A DNA stretch of 64,000 nucleotides from Paenibacillus sp. yr247 (GTDB lineage Bacteria; Bacillota; Bacilli; Paenibacillales; NBRC-103111), in the NCBI RefSeq assembly GCF_900103825.1, contig NZ_FNIF01000004.1:248001-312000 (forward strand), read 5' to 3'. Positions within the stretch are counted from its first letter, which is position 1; the number at the start of each line of letters is the position of its first letter. Both the position numbers and the translations under genes were made by a program. Below are positions 43,905 to 50,849 of the stretch, piece by piece. The notes under the pieces are model-generated. The model was not told the DNA's origin. It did no database searches and saw only the letters and a list, made by a program, of their open reading frames with translations.

Positions 43905-44402
43905 CTAAGCCTTATTGTCATAGAAGAAATGCTCTGCCTGAATGCTTTCACCTAGCTCGATGATACCGTAGGAGTATTGCGGCTGCCTTCTTTTATCCGT
44001 CGGCGAGCCTGGGTTAAACATCAGCATCCCGTTAATCGTTTGCTGATAAGGGATATGGGAATGCCCGAAGATGACGATATCCGGCCGCTCAGCTTGGAAC
44101 GCTTCTCGGGCTCTTTCTTCTGTCGTTTTACGAAACCCGTCTCCATGGATAAGACCGATTTCATAGTCGCCAAGCGTCAGTATTTTCCTCAGACCGAATC
44201 GTTCAATGATATCAATGCTGTCATTGTTACCAGCCACTGATTCACATGGAGCGATCTGTTCAACGAACTCAACAACGTGCTCACTCACCCAATCTCCTGC
44301 ATGAATAATAAGATCTACGCCTTCTAAACCGGCAATGAGCGCATCTGGAAGCTTTTGAGCCCTTACTGATAAATGAGTATCTGAAATAACACCAATCCGC
44401 AT
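43905..44402 (-). CDS. YfcE/MJ0936-type metallophosphoesterase
   Basis: A 165-residue calcineurin-like phosphoesterase. Metal motifs are in order: IGVISDTHLS, IHAGDWVSE, VAGNNDSID (GNxD), LIHGDGFR and IFGHSHIPYQ. It is small and soluble with no signal. Relatives hydrolyse phosphodiesters or cyclic nucleotides, but the substrate is unknown. Start ATG 44402 follows AAGGAG; the GTG three codons earlier overlaps that site. Confidence 0.9.
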   Translation of the reverse strand: MRIGVISDTHLSVRAQKLPDALIAGLEGVDLIIHAGDWVSEHVVEFVEQIAPCESVAGNNDSIDIIERFGLRKILTLGDYEIGLIHGDGFRKTTEERAREAFQAERPDIVIFGHSHIPYQQTINGMLMFNPGSPTDKRRQPQYSYGIIELGESIQAEHFFYDNKA

Positions 44403-44551
44403 AATGATCACTCCTTCGTGTTAATCCTATTGGTCAATTAAGTAGACTTAGATTCAAACGTTAGGTCATATTGTAGCATATTCGATGTTTGTTCGGCAGT
44501 TTGGTACAATAACACATACGAGCTTTGATTATGCCAAGGGGGACAACATTG

Positions 44552-45853
44552 ATGAAAGAACCCATCGTCATACAGAACAAATTAAGAGAAGCTATGGGTC
44601 ATCTCGAAAAAAGGTTCATGGAACGGGAAGAACTCATCCGGGTCTTGCTGCTGGCCATTATGAGCGGTGAACATGTCTTGTTAGTTGGACCTCCCGGTTC
44701 AGCGAAATCTCAATTAGCACGCGCCGCTGCAGATCTCTTTGGGAACGAACCTTACTACGATTATTTGTTGACCCGATTTACTACACCGGACGAATTATTC
44801 GGGCCTGTCTCCTTGCAGAAATTGAAAAATGATGAGTATATACGACTCACGGACGGCTATTTGCCAAGTGCTCGCTTTGCATTCCTGGATGAAATATTCA
44901 AAGCAAACAGCGCCATACTTAACGCACTCCTTTCGGTCTTGAATGAACGAGTCTTCTTCAATGGTCGAGTGAAGCAGCAGTCTCCCCTGCTATTCTTAAT
45001 GGCTGCTTCGAATGAACTGCCCGAAGATAACGAACAATTAGCAGCGCTATACGACCGTTTTCTTTTCCGATTTGAAGTCGAATATGTCAAGCAAATATCC
45101 AGCTTTGAGCTCATGTTCCAGACACCTACCACGCCTCTTCCAACCCTCTTATCGACGGAACTGGTCAAGCAGTTGAAATTGCAAGCGGCCGATGTTCAAT
45201 TGCCGGATGCCCTCATTTACATGCTCTTTCAATTGAAAACTGCGCTCCTAGAGAAAGAATATGTGCTTTCGGATCGTCGCTATCACAAGATTGGACATAC
45301 ATGGAAAATATCAGCAGCCATTCACGGACGCAGCACCGTCAATGTGTGGGATACCGTTCTCACCCCCCATATGTTGTGGGATTTCCCCGAAGATTTGGTT
45401 GAGATTAAAGCCATCTTCGACACGTTATTTCAAGACATGCTCAAACGAGAAATGGAACAAGAGCTTCCTCTGCTTCAGTACAACCTAACGGTTAAGAAGT
45501 GGTTGGAAAAAGAAGATGACTTACATGCCTTCCAATTTAAAAAAGAAATCGGCGACGCTTTAAACAAAGACGCCATAGAGCGTTTGAAAGCGACTTTGGA
45601 AGAGTGCCGCACGGAGCTCGAGGAAACAGCCCGAAGCTTACGCGGCAGACTTGTTTCCTGGCAGGACAAAGAAAAGAAACTGCCGGAATGGATTGCTTCT
45701 CAATCCATCTTTCTGCAGCATCCCGAGCAGTATGCCGTCAAATTCACGCACCTGCGCATTCAAGGCGAGCGCATCTTACAATCCATACAGGGCTTATATC
45801 GAACACTGTTTGACCGTGAAATCCCTGGAATCGTATACGACTATACGTTATAA
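44552..45853 (+). CDS. MoxR-type AAA+ ATPase (RavA-like)
   Basis: A 433-residue MoxR-family AAA+ ATPase. P-loop VGPPGSAKSQLARAAADLFG is near 45, Walker B FAFLDEIFKANSAIL near 104, sensor 1 LFLMAASNELPEDNE near 147 and arginine-finger region YDRFLFRFEVEY near 170. Beyond the lid the C-terminal 200 residues are helical, as in RavA. The partner VWA protein starts 12 bases downstream, the usual ravA-viaA layout. Ribosome binding site GGGGG precedes ATG 44552; the nine codons upstream lack one. Confidence 0.87.
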   Translation: MKEPIVIQNKLREAMGHLEKRFMEREELIRVLLLAIMSGEHVLLVGPPGSAKSQLARAAADLFGNEPYYDYLLTRFTTPDELFGPVSLQKLKNDEYIRLTDGYLPSARFAFLDEIFKANSAILNALLSVLNERVFFNGRVKQQSPLLFLMAASNELPEDNEQLAALYDRFLFRFEVEYVKQISSFELMFQTPTTPLPTLLSTELVKQLKLQAADVQLPDALIYMLFQLKTALLEKEYVLSDRRYHKIGHTWKISAAIHGRSTVNVWDTVLTPHMLWDFPEDLVEIKAIFDTLFQDMLKREMEQELPLLQYNLTVKKWLEKEDDLHAFQFKKEIGDALNKDAIERLKATLEECRTELEETARSLRGRLVSWQDKEKKLPEWIASQSIFLQHPEQYAVKFTHLRIQGERILQSIQGLYRTLFDREIPGIVYDYTL

Positions 45854-45865
45854 GAGGTTATCTAT

Positions 45866-47575
45866 ATGATCATACGCTGCACACGGGTTGACAGGTATGT
45901 GTTCGAGGGCTATGTACATTCTTCACGTGTTGCACAAGAATGGATGCGTGAGGCTGTTCGGCAAGCCCCTTGGTTTACGCTTGAATTATTTGCTGATTTC
46001 TTTATGTGTTTTTATATGACGAAACCTGAAATCGACGGCACTGTCGAGGAAACACCTTTTCATCGTTGGATGGTATTGGCCCTGCGCAAGCAGTATTTCT
46101 ACGTGTCCATTCATCCTCGCACGATCGGGCAGGTGAATGCCTCTTTTAAAACCGCGCTCAAGGCGCTGATGTGGCTAACAGAGTCCTTTGAAAAAGAAGT
46201 CAAACGCAGACAAAAGGAACAGAAGATGAGCGGCTTCGGCTTCGAGAAGAAGCAGCAGCAGAGCGGGCAAGAAGAAAAGAGCGTAAGCGAACGCCTCTCC
46301 GAGAAGCAAATCGAGAAGCTGCGGCTTGTTGGCTACACCCTTCAGCAGGGGAAACGAGCTGTTGAAGACAAGCAAGAAGCCGTCGATTCTAGGCCGCTTG
46401 TCGCCGAGGAGATACGCGCCCTGAAGCAGCGCATCTCCGAGCTGCAGAACGAGATGCGCACCGAGTTCATGAAGCGCGATAAGCTCAAGGCGAAGCTGCG
46501 CAAGGCGGAAGAGGAACTCGAGCGCCGCGAGCGGCAGCTGGGCCGCATGAGCGAGCGCGACCTCGCGGCCATGAAGGAAATCGAAGCCGAGCTGGGCGAT
46601 TGGCTCGGCCGATCTTTGAAGGAGACGCTGTCCCTCGAAGAGGTGGACAGCTTTAACGTGCACGAGCTCGTACAAGCGAGTCAGCGGCTCGCGAACCGAC
46701 GCTGGGGCAGCGAGCTGGGTAAGCTGCGGCGGCAGACGTTCGAGCACTACGTGCAGTGGATCGAGAGGCTCAAGCGCAGCAAGGATCTGGTGTCTTTCCT
46801 GCAGGAGGTGGGACGCAACATTCACCACCTTCGTGTGCAGCGCAAGAAGATGCGCTCACCCTACGTCCCGGAAGCTTACGATGATTTGCGCCAATCCGGC
46901 GATATCTCCCATCTGCTTCCGAGCGAAGCCAGCTTGCTCGCTGACGAAGATTTTGAGCCTTATTTTCTCGTCAAATGGATGGAAAATAAGCTCATGACCT
47001 ATAACTATACAGGCTCCACCCTAGAGCCGCAAAAAGGTCCGGTCATCTGCATGCTCGACACCTCCCACTCGATGCGAGGCAGCAAGCTACGGCTTGCGCA
47101 GCTGTTTACCGCAACCTTCGCCTCCTTCTCCCTCCTTGAACGGCGAGATTTCGTTCTGCTTTTGTTCGGGGCGAAGGGTGAGCTCATCGAGCACGTGCTG
47201 TCTTATAAGCGGCCAGATTGGGACCGCTTCTATGGACTCGCTCAGCTGGCTTTCGGTGGCGGCACGAATTTCGATGCCCCCCTAAGTAGAGGAATGGACA
47301 TTGTCCAACACCAGACGCTGTTTCAGGATGCTGACTTCGTAATGGTCACTGATGGTGTCGGCCAAATCTCTAAAGCAACGCTACAGAAGCTTGGTGCTCT
47401 TGGTCAGAAGAAGCAGCTGCGGCTCCATTCACTTATTATTGGATCAGCACGCCAACATCTCGTTCAGAAGTACGAAATCGTTGGTGTTTCTCATCAAGTG
47501 CGGTTTGCTACAGCTTGGGATGTTCAAGATCCAATAAAGGATGAGCTTCTGCTAGACGTGTTTGCTAAGCGATAG
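45866..47575 (+). CDS. VWA-domain protein (ViaA-like)
   Basis: A 569-residue protein. Residues 1-95 are a globular start, about 100-330 are a highly charged Glu/Arg/Lys helical region, and about 390-560 form a von Willebrand A domain with a complete-looking MIDAS (ICMLDTSHSMRGSKL, GGGTNFDAPL, DFVMVTDGVG). The order helical N-terminus then VWA resembles E. coli ViaA, partner of RavA. Bases 46280-46850 are much richer in GC than neighbours, matching the Arg/Ala/Glu coiled section. Start ATG 45866 follows AGAGG. Confidence 0.83.
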   Translation: MIIRCTRVDRYVFEGYVHSSRVAQEWMREAVRQAPWFTLELFADFFMCFYMTKPEIDGTVEETPFHRWMVLALRKQYFYVSIHPRTIGQVNASFKTALKALMWLTESFEKEVKRRQKEQKMSGFGFEKKQQQSGQEEKSVSERLSEKQIEKLRLVGYTLQQGKRAVEDKQEAVDSRPLVAEEIRALKQRISELQNEMRTEFMKRDKLKAKLRKAEEELERRERQLGRMSERDLAAMKEIEAELGDWLGRSLKETLSLEEVDSFNVHELVQASQRLANRRWGSELGKLRRQTFEHYVQWIERLKRSKDLVSFLQEVGRNIHHLRVQRKKMRSPYVPEAYDDLRQSGDISHLLPSEASLLADEDFEPYFLVKWMENKLMTYNYTGSTLEPQKGPVICMLDTSHSMRGSKLRLAQLFTATFASFSLLERRDFVLLLFGAKGELIEHVLSYKRPDWDRFYGLAQLAFGGGTNFDAPLSRGMDIVQHQTLFQDADFVMVTDGVGQISKATLQKLGALGQKKQLRLHSLIIGSARQHLVQKYEIVGVSHQVRFATAWDVQDPIKDELLLDVFAKR

Positions 47576-47607
47576 TGACGGAACTCAATAAAGCACATTG
47601 AGAGTAA

Positions 47608-47646
47608 TAAAAAGCCTTCAATCCTACAAGGGAATTGAAGGCTTTT
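47608..47646. terminator. Bidirectional terminator after the VWA gene
   Basis: AAAAGCCTTCAAT and ATTGAAGGCTTTT arms with an inner CCT/AGG pair. Also positioned to end the small minus-strand ORF at 47663. Confidence 0.85.
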
Positions 47647-47662
47647 ACTTATATAAACATAA

Positions 47663-47788
47663 CTAGGGCACTGACACAGCAGGTCCTTCGTGTCGATCCC
47701 TCTTAATGCGTGGGGCCGGATTTGGGTATTGTGGAATTCCACCTGGTTCATATAACCAAGATTGGCCGTCGATTTCATATAGAACCAT
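47663..47788 (-). CDS. Possible 41-aa small protein
   Basis: An ORF from ATG 47788 to TAG 47663, hydrophilic and Pro/Gly rich (LYEIDGQSWLYEPGGIPQYP, then RIKRDRHEGPAVSVP). The ribosome binding site is poor (AGG directly before the ATG). A strong terminator follows 17 bases later on this strand. It looks protein-like but could be a fragment. No family recognised. Confidence 0.35.
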   Translation of the reverse strand: MVLYEIDGQSWLYEPGGIPQYPNPAPRIKRDRHEGPAVSVP

Positions 47789-47917
47789 CCTGAAGCTTTA
47801 TGAAAGGGGACGTATTCCCTTTAGACCCAATAAAAGTGGATATTTTAATAAATAGCACACCGTAGTTCCTTTAGCTACTTCCTTGCCCTATAGGCGTTGC
47901 TACGTAGGATACCACAT

Positions 47918-47957
47918 AAAAAACCATAACATCTTCAATGAAGACCATCATGGTTTT
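47918..47957 (-). terminator. Terminator of the YvyF-like gene
   Basis: AAAACCAT and ATGGTTTT outer arms with an inner TCTTC/GAAGA pair, followed by TTTTTTATG on the minus strand. Confidence 0.8.
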
Positions 47958-47984
47958 AGTCGTTTATTATGTAATGGGGTAAAT

Positions 47985-48188
47985 TCAAGCCCTCATCAAG
48001 TCTTTGATTGTCTTTAAAGATACACCTGTTTGATGATATACCTCAATAAGTGTGGCATGCGGATGGGTCCGAACGAAATCCTTCACTTTGTGTGACTCGT
48101 TCAAGAGCAGTTGGGCACAGGATTTACAACGCTTTTCAAGTTTCGAAATAAATACTTGTCCGCAATTTTCACAATTGCAAAGTGACAT
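47985..48188 (-). CDS. YvyF-like zinc-ribbon/HTH protein
   Basis: A 67-residue protein with a zinc-ribbon (CENCG ... CKSCAQ) at about 6-30 and a MerR-like helix-turn-helix tail (TLIEVYHQTGVSLKTIKDL). This is the layout of YvyF, a small protein linked to flagellar gene clusters in Bacillus, but no flagellar genes are nearby, so that assignment is tentative. Start ATG 48188 is 7 bases after GAAGGTG; the open frame upstream lacks a site. Single-gene unit with its own terminator. Confidence 0.7.
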   Translation of the reverse strand: MSLCNCENCGQVFISKLEKRCKSCAQLLLNESHKVKDFVRTHPHATLIEVYHQTGVSLKTIKDLMRA

Positions 48189-48280
48189 TTCTTCACACCT
48201 TCCTTTACCCGATTCCCGCATTCTATATCTATCTGATATAGAGTTCGAGAAGCAGTACACACTTCTGTGGGTAGTCGTTA

Positions 48281-48817
48281 TTATATCTGAATCTCAACCT
48301 GGTCGCCTGGCTTAATCTCACCTGGACGTTCTACATAGGCGACGATGCCTCTGCTTTGTTGGGCAAGTTTAATAAATTGTTGGGTTAAGCTTTTGTTCCC
48401 GTAATAATTCGCGATCTGCTTCCCAGGCCCGGAACAGGGCTCGTTCTCACCTTCGCATACAAGTCCGCCGCCACTTGGAAGCAACATTCGAATGCCCATC
48501 GGAAGCTTCGTTAATTCAGGAACACCGCTCACGACAATATTGGCACCTAACCACTCCGGTTTAATTGTTTCTACACCTAATCGTTCTGCAATCCCTTGAA
48601 GCTCTTCAACGGAAACAATACTGAGCTGACGACGATTCATTATCTCTTCGCCTTTCTTGTACATAGGCTGCCTGGAATTCGCCTTTGCGAATAGACCATA
48701 GTGTCGGTCGCCTTCAATGCCACCAAAACGCAGCTCAACACCCTCTATTTCTCTTGTTACAAAGGTTGATGCGTCATCCGCGATAAGCACAGCCTCAACT
48801 TTTGCCATGATTGCCAT
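48281..48817 (-). CDS. MOSC domain protein
   Basis: A 178-residue MOSC-domain protein. The signature region has RFGGIEGDRHYG and the conserved Cys in GENEPCSGPGKQI, which coordinates molybdenum in family members such as YiiM-like proteins (sulfur/nitrogen transfer or N-hydroxylated base reduction). The partner and substrate are not evident. The start is taken at ATG 48817, 9 bases after AGGTG; a GTG four codons upstream overlaps that site. It stands alone beside the PIG-L gene. Confidence 0.83.
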   Translation of the reverse strand: MAIMAKVEAVLIADDASTFVTREIEGVELRFGGIEGDRHYGLFAKANSRQPMYKKGEEIMNRRQLSIVSVEELQGIAERLGVETIKPEWLGANIVVSGVPELTKLPMGIRMLLPSGGGLVCEGENEPCSGPGKQIANYYGNKSLTQQFIKLAQQSRGIVAYVERPGEIKPGDQVEIQI

Positions 48818-48867
48818 TATGCTGTTCACCTGCTTTGTCCCATATTATACCACTTTCTGCTCCTATT

Positions 48868-49551
48868 CTACCAGTAAGTCGATAAATCCTGCTCTGGCCA
48901 CATCACGCCATCTTGCCAACCAAGTACGAAAGCTTCCCATCGACGTGCTTCCGGGAAAATATCAAGGTCACCGAAATATTTGGCGATGGCCACATGCTGG
49001 GTAGCATGAGCCCGTAAGGCCGCTGCTTTTATCAGCCAATCATTCTCTGTATCAACTTCTATCGAAGGCCTATGACCTTGGGCTCGTAAGGTAGCCGAAG
49101 CGGCATAATATATCTTGCGAACACTCGGACACTTACCGCTTAAAACAGCCGCCGTTGTCGCTTTGGAGATGGTAACATGATCCAGATGACCATTGCCCCC
49201 ATCCTCCGGAAAGGTGAATAGAATCTCCACTTCATGCCGCTGAATAAAAGCGATAACACCTGCAACTAACGCATCGAAATCAATCGCAGCAAGCTGACCA
49301 TCCGGCCAGCCCAAGTGCTCCACGTGAGATAGACCTAGCATCACGGCTGCAGCATTCATTTCTTTCTCCCTCAGCCCAGCAAGCTCTGATTTGTCCGCAG
49401 CACGCTCAAACCCTTGTCTGCCTGCTTCACCTCGTGTTGCCAGCAGTAGAACAGGATTTCTCCCTTGATCGGCTAGCTTGCGTATTATACACGCGCTTAG
49501 AAATGTCTCATCATCCGGATGCGCATAGATGAATCCATATCGGGTTCCCAT
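48868..49551 (-). CDS. PIG-L/BshB-type deacetylase
   Basis: A 227-residue zinc-dependent deacetylase of the PIG-L family, which removes acetyl groups from N-acetylglucosaminyl compounds. The metal motif AHPDDE is near 11 (FIYAHPDDETF), with the second His in GNGHLDHVT and TRGEAGR typical of bacillithiol deacetylase-like members (BshB1/2). A role in bacillithiol synthesis fits a YtxJ-containing genome but is inference. GGAG lies 6 bases before the ATG. Confidence 0.85.
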   Translation of the reverse strand: MGTRYGFIYAHPDDETFLSACIIRKLADQGRNPVLLLATRGEAGRQGFERAADKSELAGLREKEMNAAAVMLGLSHVEHLGWPDGQLAAIDFDALVAGVIAFIQRHEVEILFTFPEDGGNGHLDHVTISKATTAAVLSGKCPSVRKIYYAASATLRAQGHRPSIEVDTENDWLIKAAALRAHATQHVAIAKYFGDLDIFPEARRWEAFVLGWQDGVMWPEQDLSTYW

Positions 49552-49574
49552 AAGTTCACTCCATTTTTATGTTA

Positions 49575-49937
49575 TTAAGTAAAATCTGCTGGCGGATATG
49601 TCCTCTCGATCACAAAAATGGCTTGATCCATAGGCATCACCATCTCCTGTTGATCGTACATATCCAATAATCTAACTTGGTCTATCAGCCTTTCATTCTT
49701 CCCTATTAGGATGACAAAACGAATTCCAAGCACTGTCGCAGTGATCAGATGCTCACTCAATTCGGAATTTTCATCTGCCATTCTTACAGCTATGCCAGCT
49801 AATTCAAGCTCATTTGTCATCAGATAGGCTTCATCGAAAACTTCAGGATTAAGCCGTATTAGCATGGCTTGTTCATTAAGCATGACATTCGCATTTTTCT
49901 CTCTCCAACCATTTTTCATTCTTTTAACGTTTTGCAT
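49575..49937 (-). CDS. Stand-alone anticodon-binding-domain-like protein
   Basis: A 120-residue soluble protein. Residues 35-115 follow the pattern of the C-terminal anticodon-binding domain of class II aminoacyl-tRNA synthetases (HisRS type): a helix, LELAGIAVRMADENSELSEH, ATVLGIRFVILIGKNERL, and VRLLDMYDQQEMVMPMDQAI. No catalytic synthetase domain is attached, and no synthetase gene is near. Ribosome binding site AAAGGTGG precedes the ATG. A promoter, short ORF and strong terminator lie upstream (49966-50178), so it is probably controlled by attenuation. Family assignment is from motif pattern alone. Confidence 0.65.
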   Translation of the reverse strand: MQNVKRMKNGWREKNANVMLNEQAMLIRLNPEVFDEAYLMTNELELAGIAVRMADENSELSEHLITATVLGIRFVILIGKNERLIDQVRLLDMYDQQEMVMPMDQAIFVIERTYPPADFT

Positions 49938-49965
49938 ACTTCCACCTTTCCCTTCTAAACGAGAT

Positions 49966-49997
49966 AAAAAAACGCGCCGGACCTATGGTCCTGCGCG
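49966..49997 (-). terminator. Attenuator terminator in the leader
   Basis: An 11-bp stem with one mismatch (minus-strand arms CGCGCAGGACC and GGTCCGGCGCG), a 3-base loop, and seven T, ending 29 bases before the ATG of the gene. Part of its 5' arm can pair instead with an upstream segment (hairpin 49990-50013, CCTGCG/CGCAGG). Confidence 0.8.
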
Positions 49998-50019
49998 AAA
50001 TGCATCTCGCAGGGAGGCC

Positions 50020-50069
50020 AACGCGAAATGCGTTAGCCCACCCTGATATGTACAGGTGTGTGCTAACGC
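50020..50069 (-). promoter_or_regulatory. Mutually exclusive leader hairpins
   Basis: Hairpin A (50030-50069, GCGTTAGC/GCTAACGC plus CACCTG/CAGGGTG) and hairpin B (50020-50034, AACGC/GCGTT) share bases 50030-50034 and cannot form together. The 10-mer CGCGAAATGC occurs twice (49994-50003 and 50022-50031). A alternatives-based switch is inferred, not shown. Confidence 0.5.
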
Positions 50070-50113
50070 CTATGAAAATAATGAATTTGTACGAACCAAG
50101 CTGTGTTCATCAT
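50063..50113 (-). CDS. Putative 16-aa leader peptide
   Basis: A 16-codon ORF with AAGGAG 11 bases before its first ATG (50113). It encodes MMNTAWFVQIHYFHRR with two His near the end and two terminal Arg. Its stop codon overlaps the 5' arm of hairpin A, so ribosomes at its end would block that arm. A second ATG (50110) is equally possible. It is a candidate regulatory leader, not a proven peptide. Confidence 0.35.
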   Translation of the reverse strand: MMNTAWFVQIHYFHRR

Positions 50114-50149
50114 ATATGATTCGTCTCCTTCACTGCAATGATTATCCTG

Positions 50150-50178
50150 ATTATAGCGAGCTGCAGTCACGGATGCAA
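50150..50178 (-). promoter_or_regulatory. Sigma-A-type promoter of the leader/anticodon-domain unit
   Basis: On the minus strand, -35 TTGCAT (50173-50178), 17-base spacer, -10 TATAAT (50150-50155). Transcription would start near 50143, about 205 bases before the coding start at 49937. Confidence 0.6.
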
Positions 50179-50195
50179 CTGCTTTTTTCACTTTC

Positions 50196-50675
50196 CTATG
50201 CTAAGATAGCTACAATATCTGCTGCGATAGCGGTCGGCTCGGTACTAGCGCTGTACTGCTTAATAACTTTACCGCTCGCATCGACCAGAAATTTCACGAA
50301 ATTCCATTCGATTTCTCCTGTGCGATAAGGCTCTGGGGTATGTGTCAGCAAATAAGTAAACAACGGATGAGCGTTTTCACCTTTCACATCCACTTTAGCA
50401 AATAATGGGAAGGTCACGTTGTAGTTGAGATCACAAAAGCTTTGAATCTCCTCATTCGTACCAGGCTCTTGTCCGCCAAACTGATTACAAGGGAATCCTA
50501 GAACGACTAAACCCTTATCCTGATACTGTTCGTATAAACTTTGGAGCCCTTTGTAATGTGGTGTAAGTCCACAAGCACTTGCTGTATTTACAATAAGCAA
50601 TACCTTTCCTTTATAATCAGAAAGTGACTTCGTTTCTCCGGAAATTGTTTGGACATCAATATTGTAAATGGACAT
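50196..50675 (-). CDS. Glutathione peroxidase-family thiol peroxidase
   Basis: A 159-residue Gpx-family peroxidase that reduces peroxides with a Cys active site. The first motif is VNTASACGLTPHYKGLQ (Cys in place of selenocysteine), then VLGFPCNQFGGQEPG (Gln of the triad, resolving Cys candidate) and EIEWNFVKFLVD (Trp of the triad). In Bacillales the reductant is probably thioredoxin or bacillithiol. GAAGGAG lies 9 bases before the ATG. The start of the attenuator promoter lies just past its stop. Confidence 0.92.
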   Translation of the reverse strand: MSIYNIDVQTISGETKSLSDYKGKVLLIVNTASACGLTPHYKGLQSLYEQYQDKGLVVLGFPCNQFGGQEPGTNEEIQSFCDLNYNVTFPLFAKVDVKGENAHPLFTYLLTHTPEPYRTGEIEWNFVKFLVDASGKVIKQYSASTEPTAIAADIVAILA

Positions 50676-50849
50676 AGCTCACTACTCCTTCACATGGATA
50701 ATAAGTACCTGTTCATTATAACATTGTTTACCAATGACCCCAAATGCCACGCTTATCGGTTTAGCTTCCCATATACTTACAGGTGTGATATATTGTTTAC
50801 CTGTTTATTCGCAAAATAGACACCATCTGATCTTAGGAGGTAACTGATC

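Noticed and set aside
46175-46828. 217-codon antisense frame opposite the VWA gene
   Set aside because: It is Leu/Ala-rich and lies exactly over the GC-rich Arg/Glu helical region, where antisense frames are open by composition. No ribosome binding site or conserved motif.
50038-50046. AGGGTGG in the leader (minus strand) as a T-box riboswitch signature
   Set aside because: The motif is followed by GCTAACGC rather than the conserved ACCGCG. The leader is only about 205 bases, and the 3' half pairs into the local hairpin instead of the terminator. No specifier loop or Stem I features are visible. A T-box is not supported, though a regulatory RNA still is.
50161-50184. GCAGT...ACTGC hairpin followed by TTTTTT on the plus strand as a terminator
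   Set aside because: Oriented for plus-strand transcription, but no plus-strand gene ends there. It overlaps the minus-strand -35, so it is probably fortuitous.
50056-50328. 90-codon plus-strand frame over the leader and the end of the peroxidase gene
   Set aside because: It runs antisense over gpx and the attenuator, with no site before its start and no family match.
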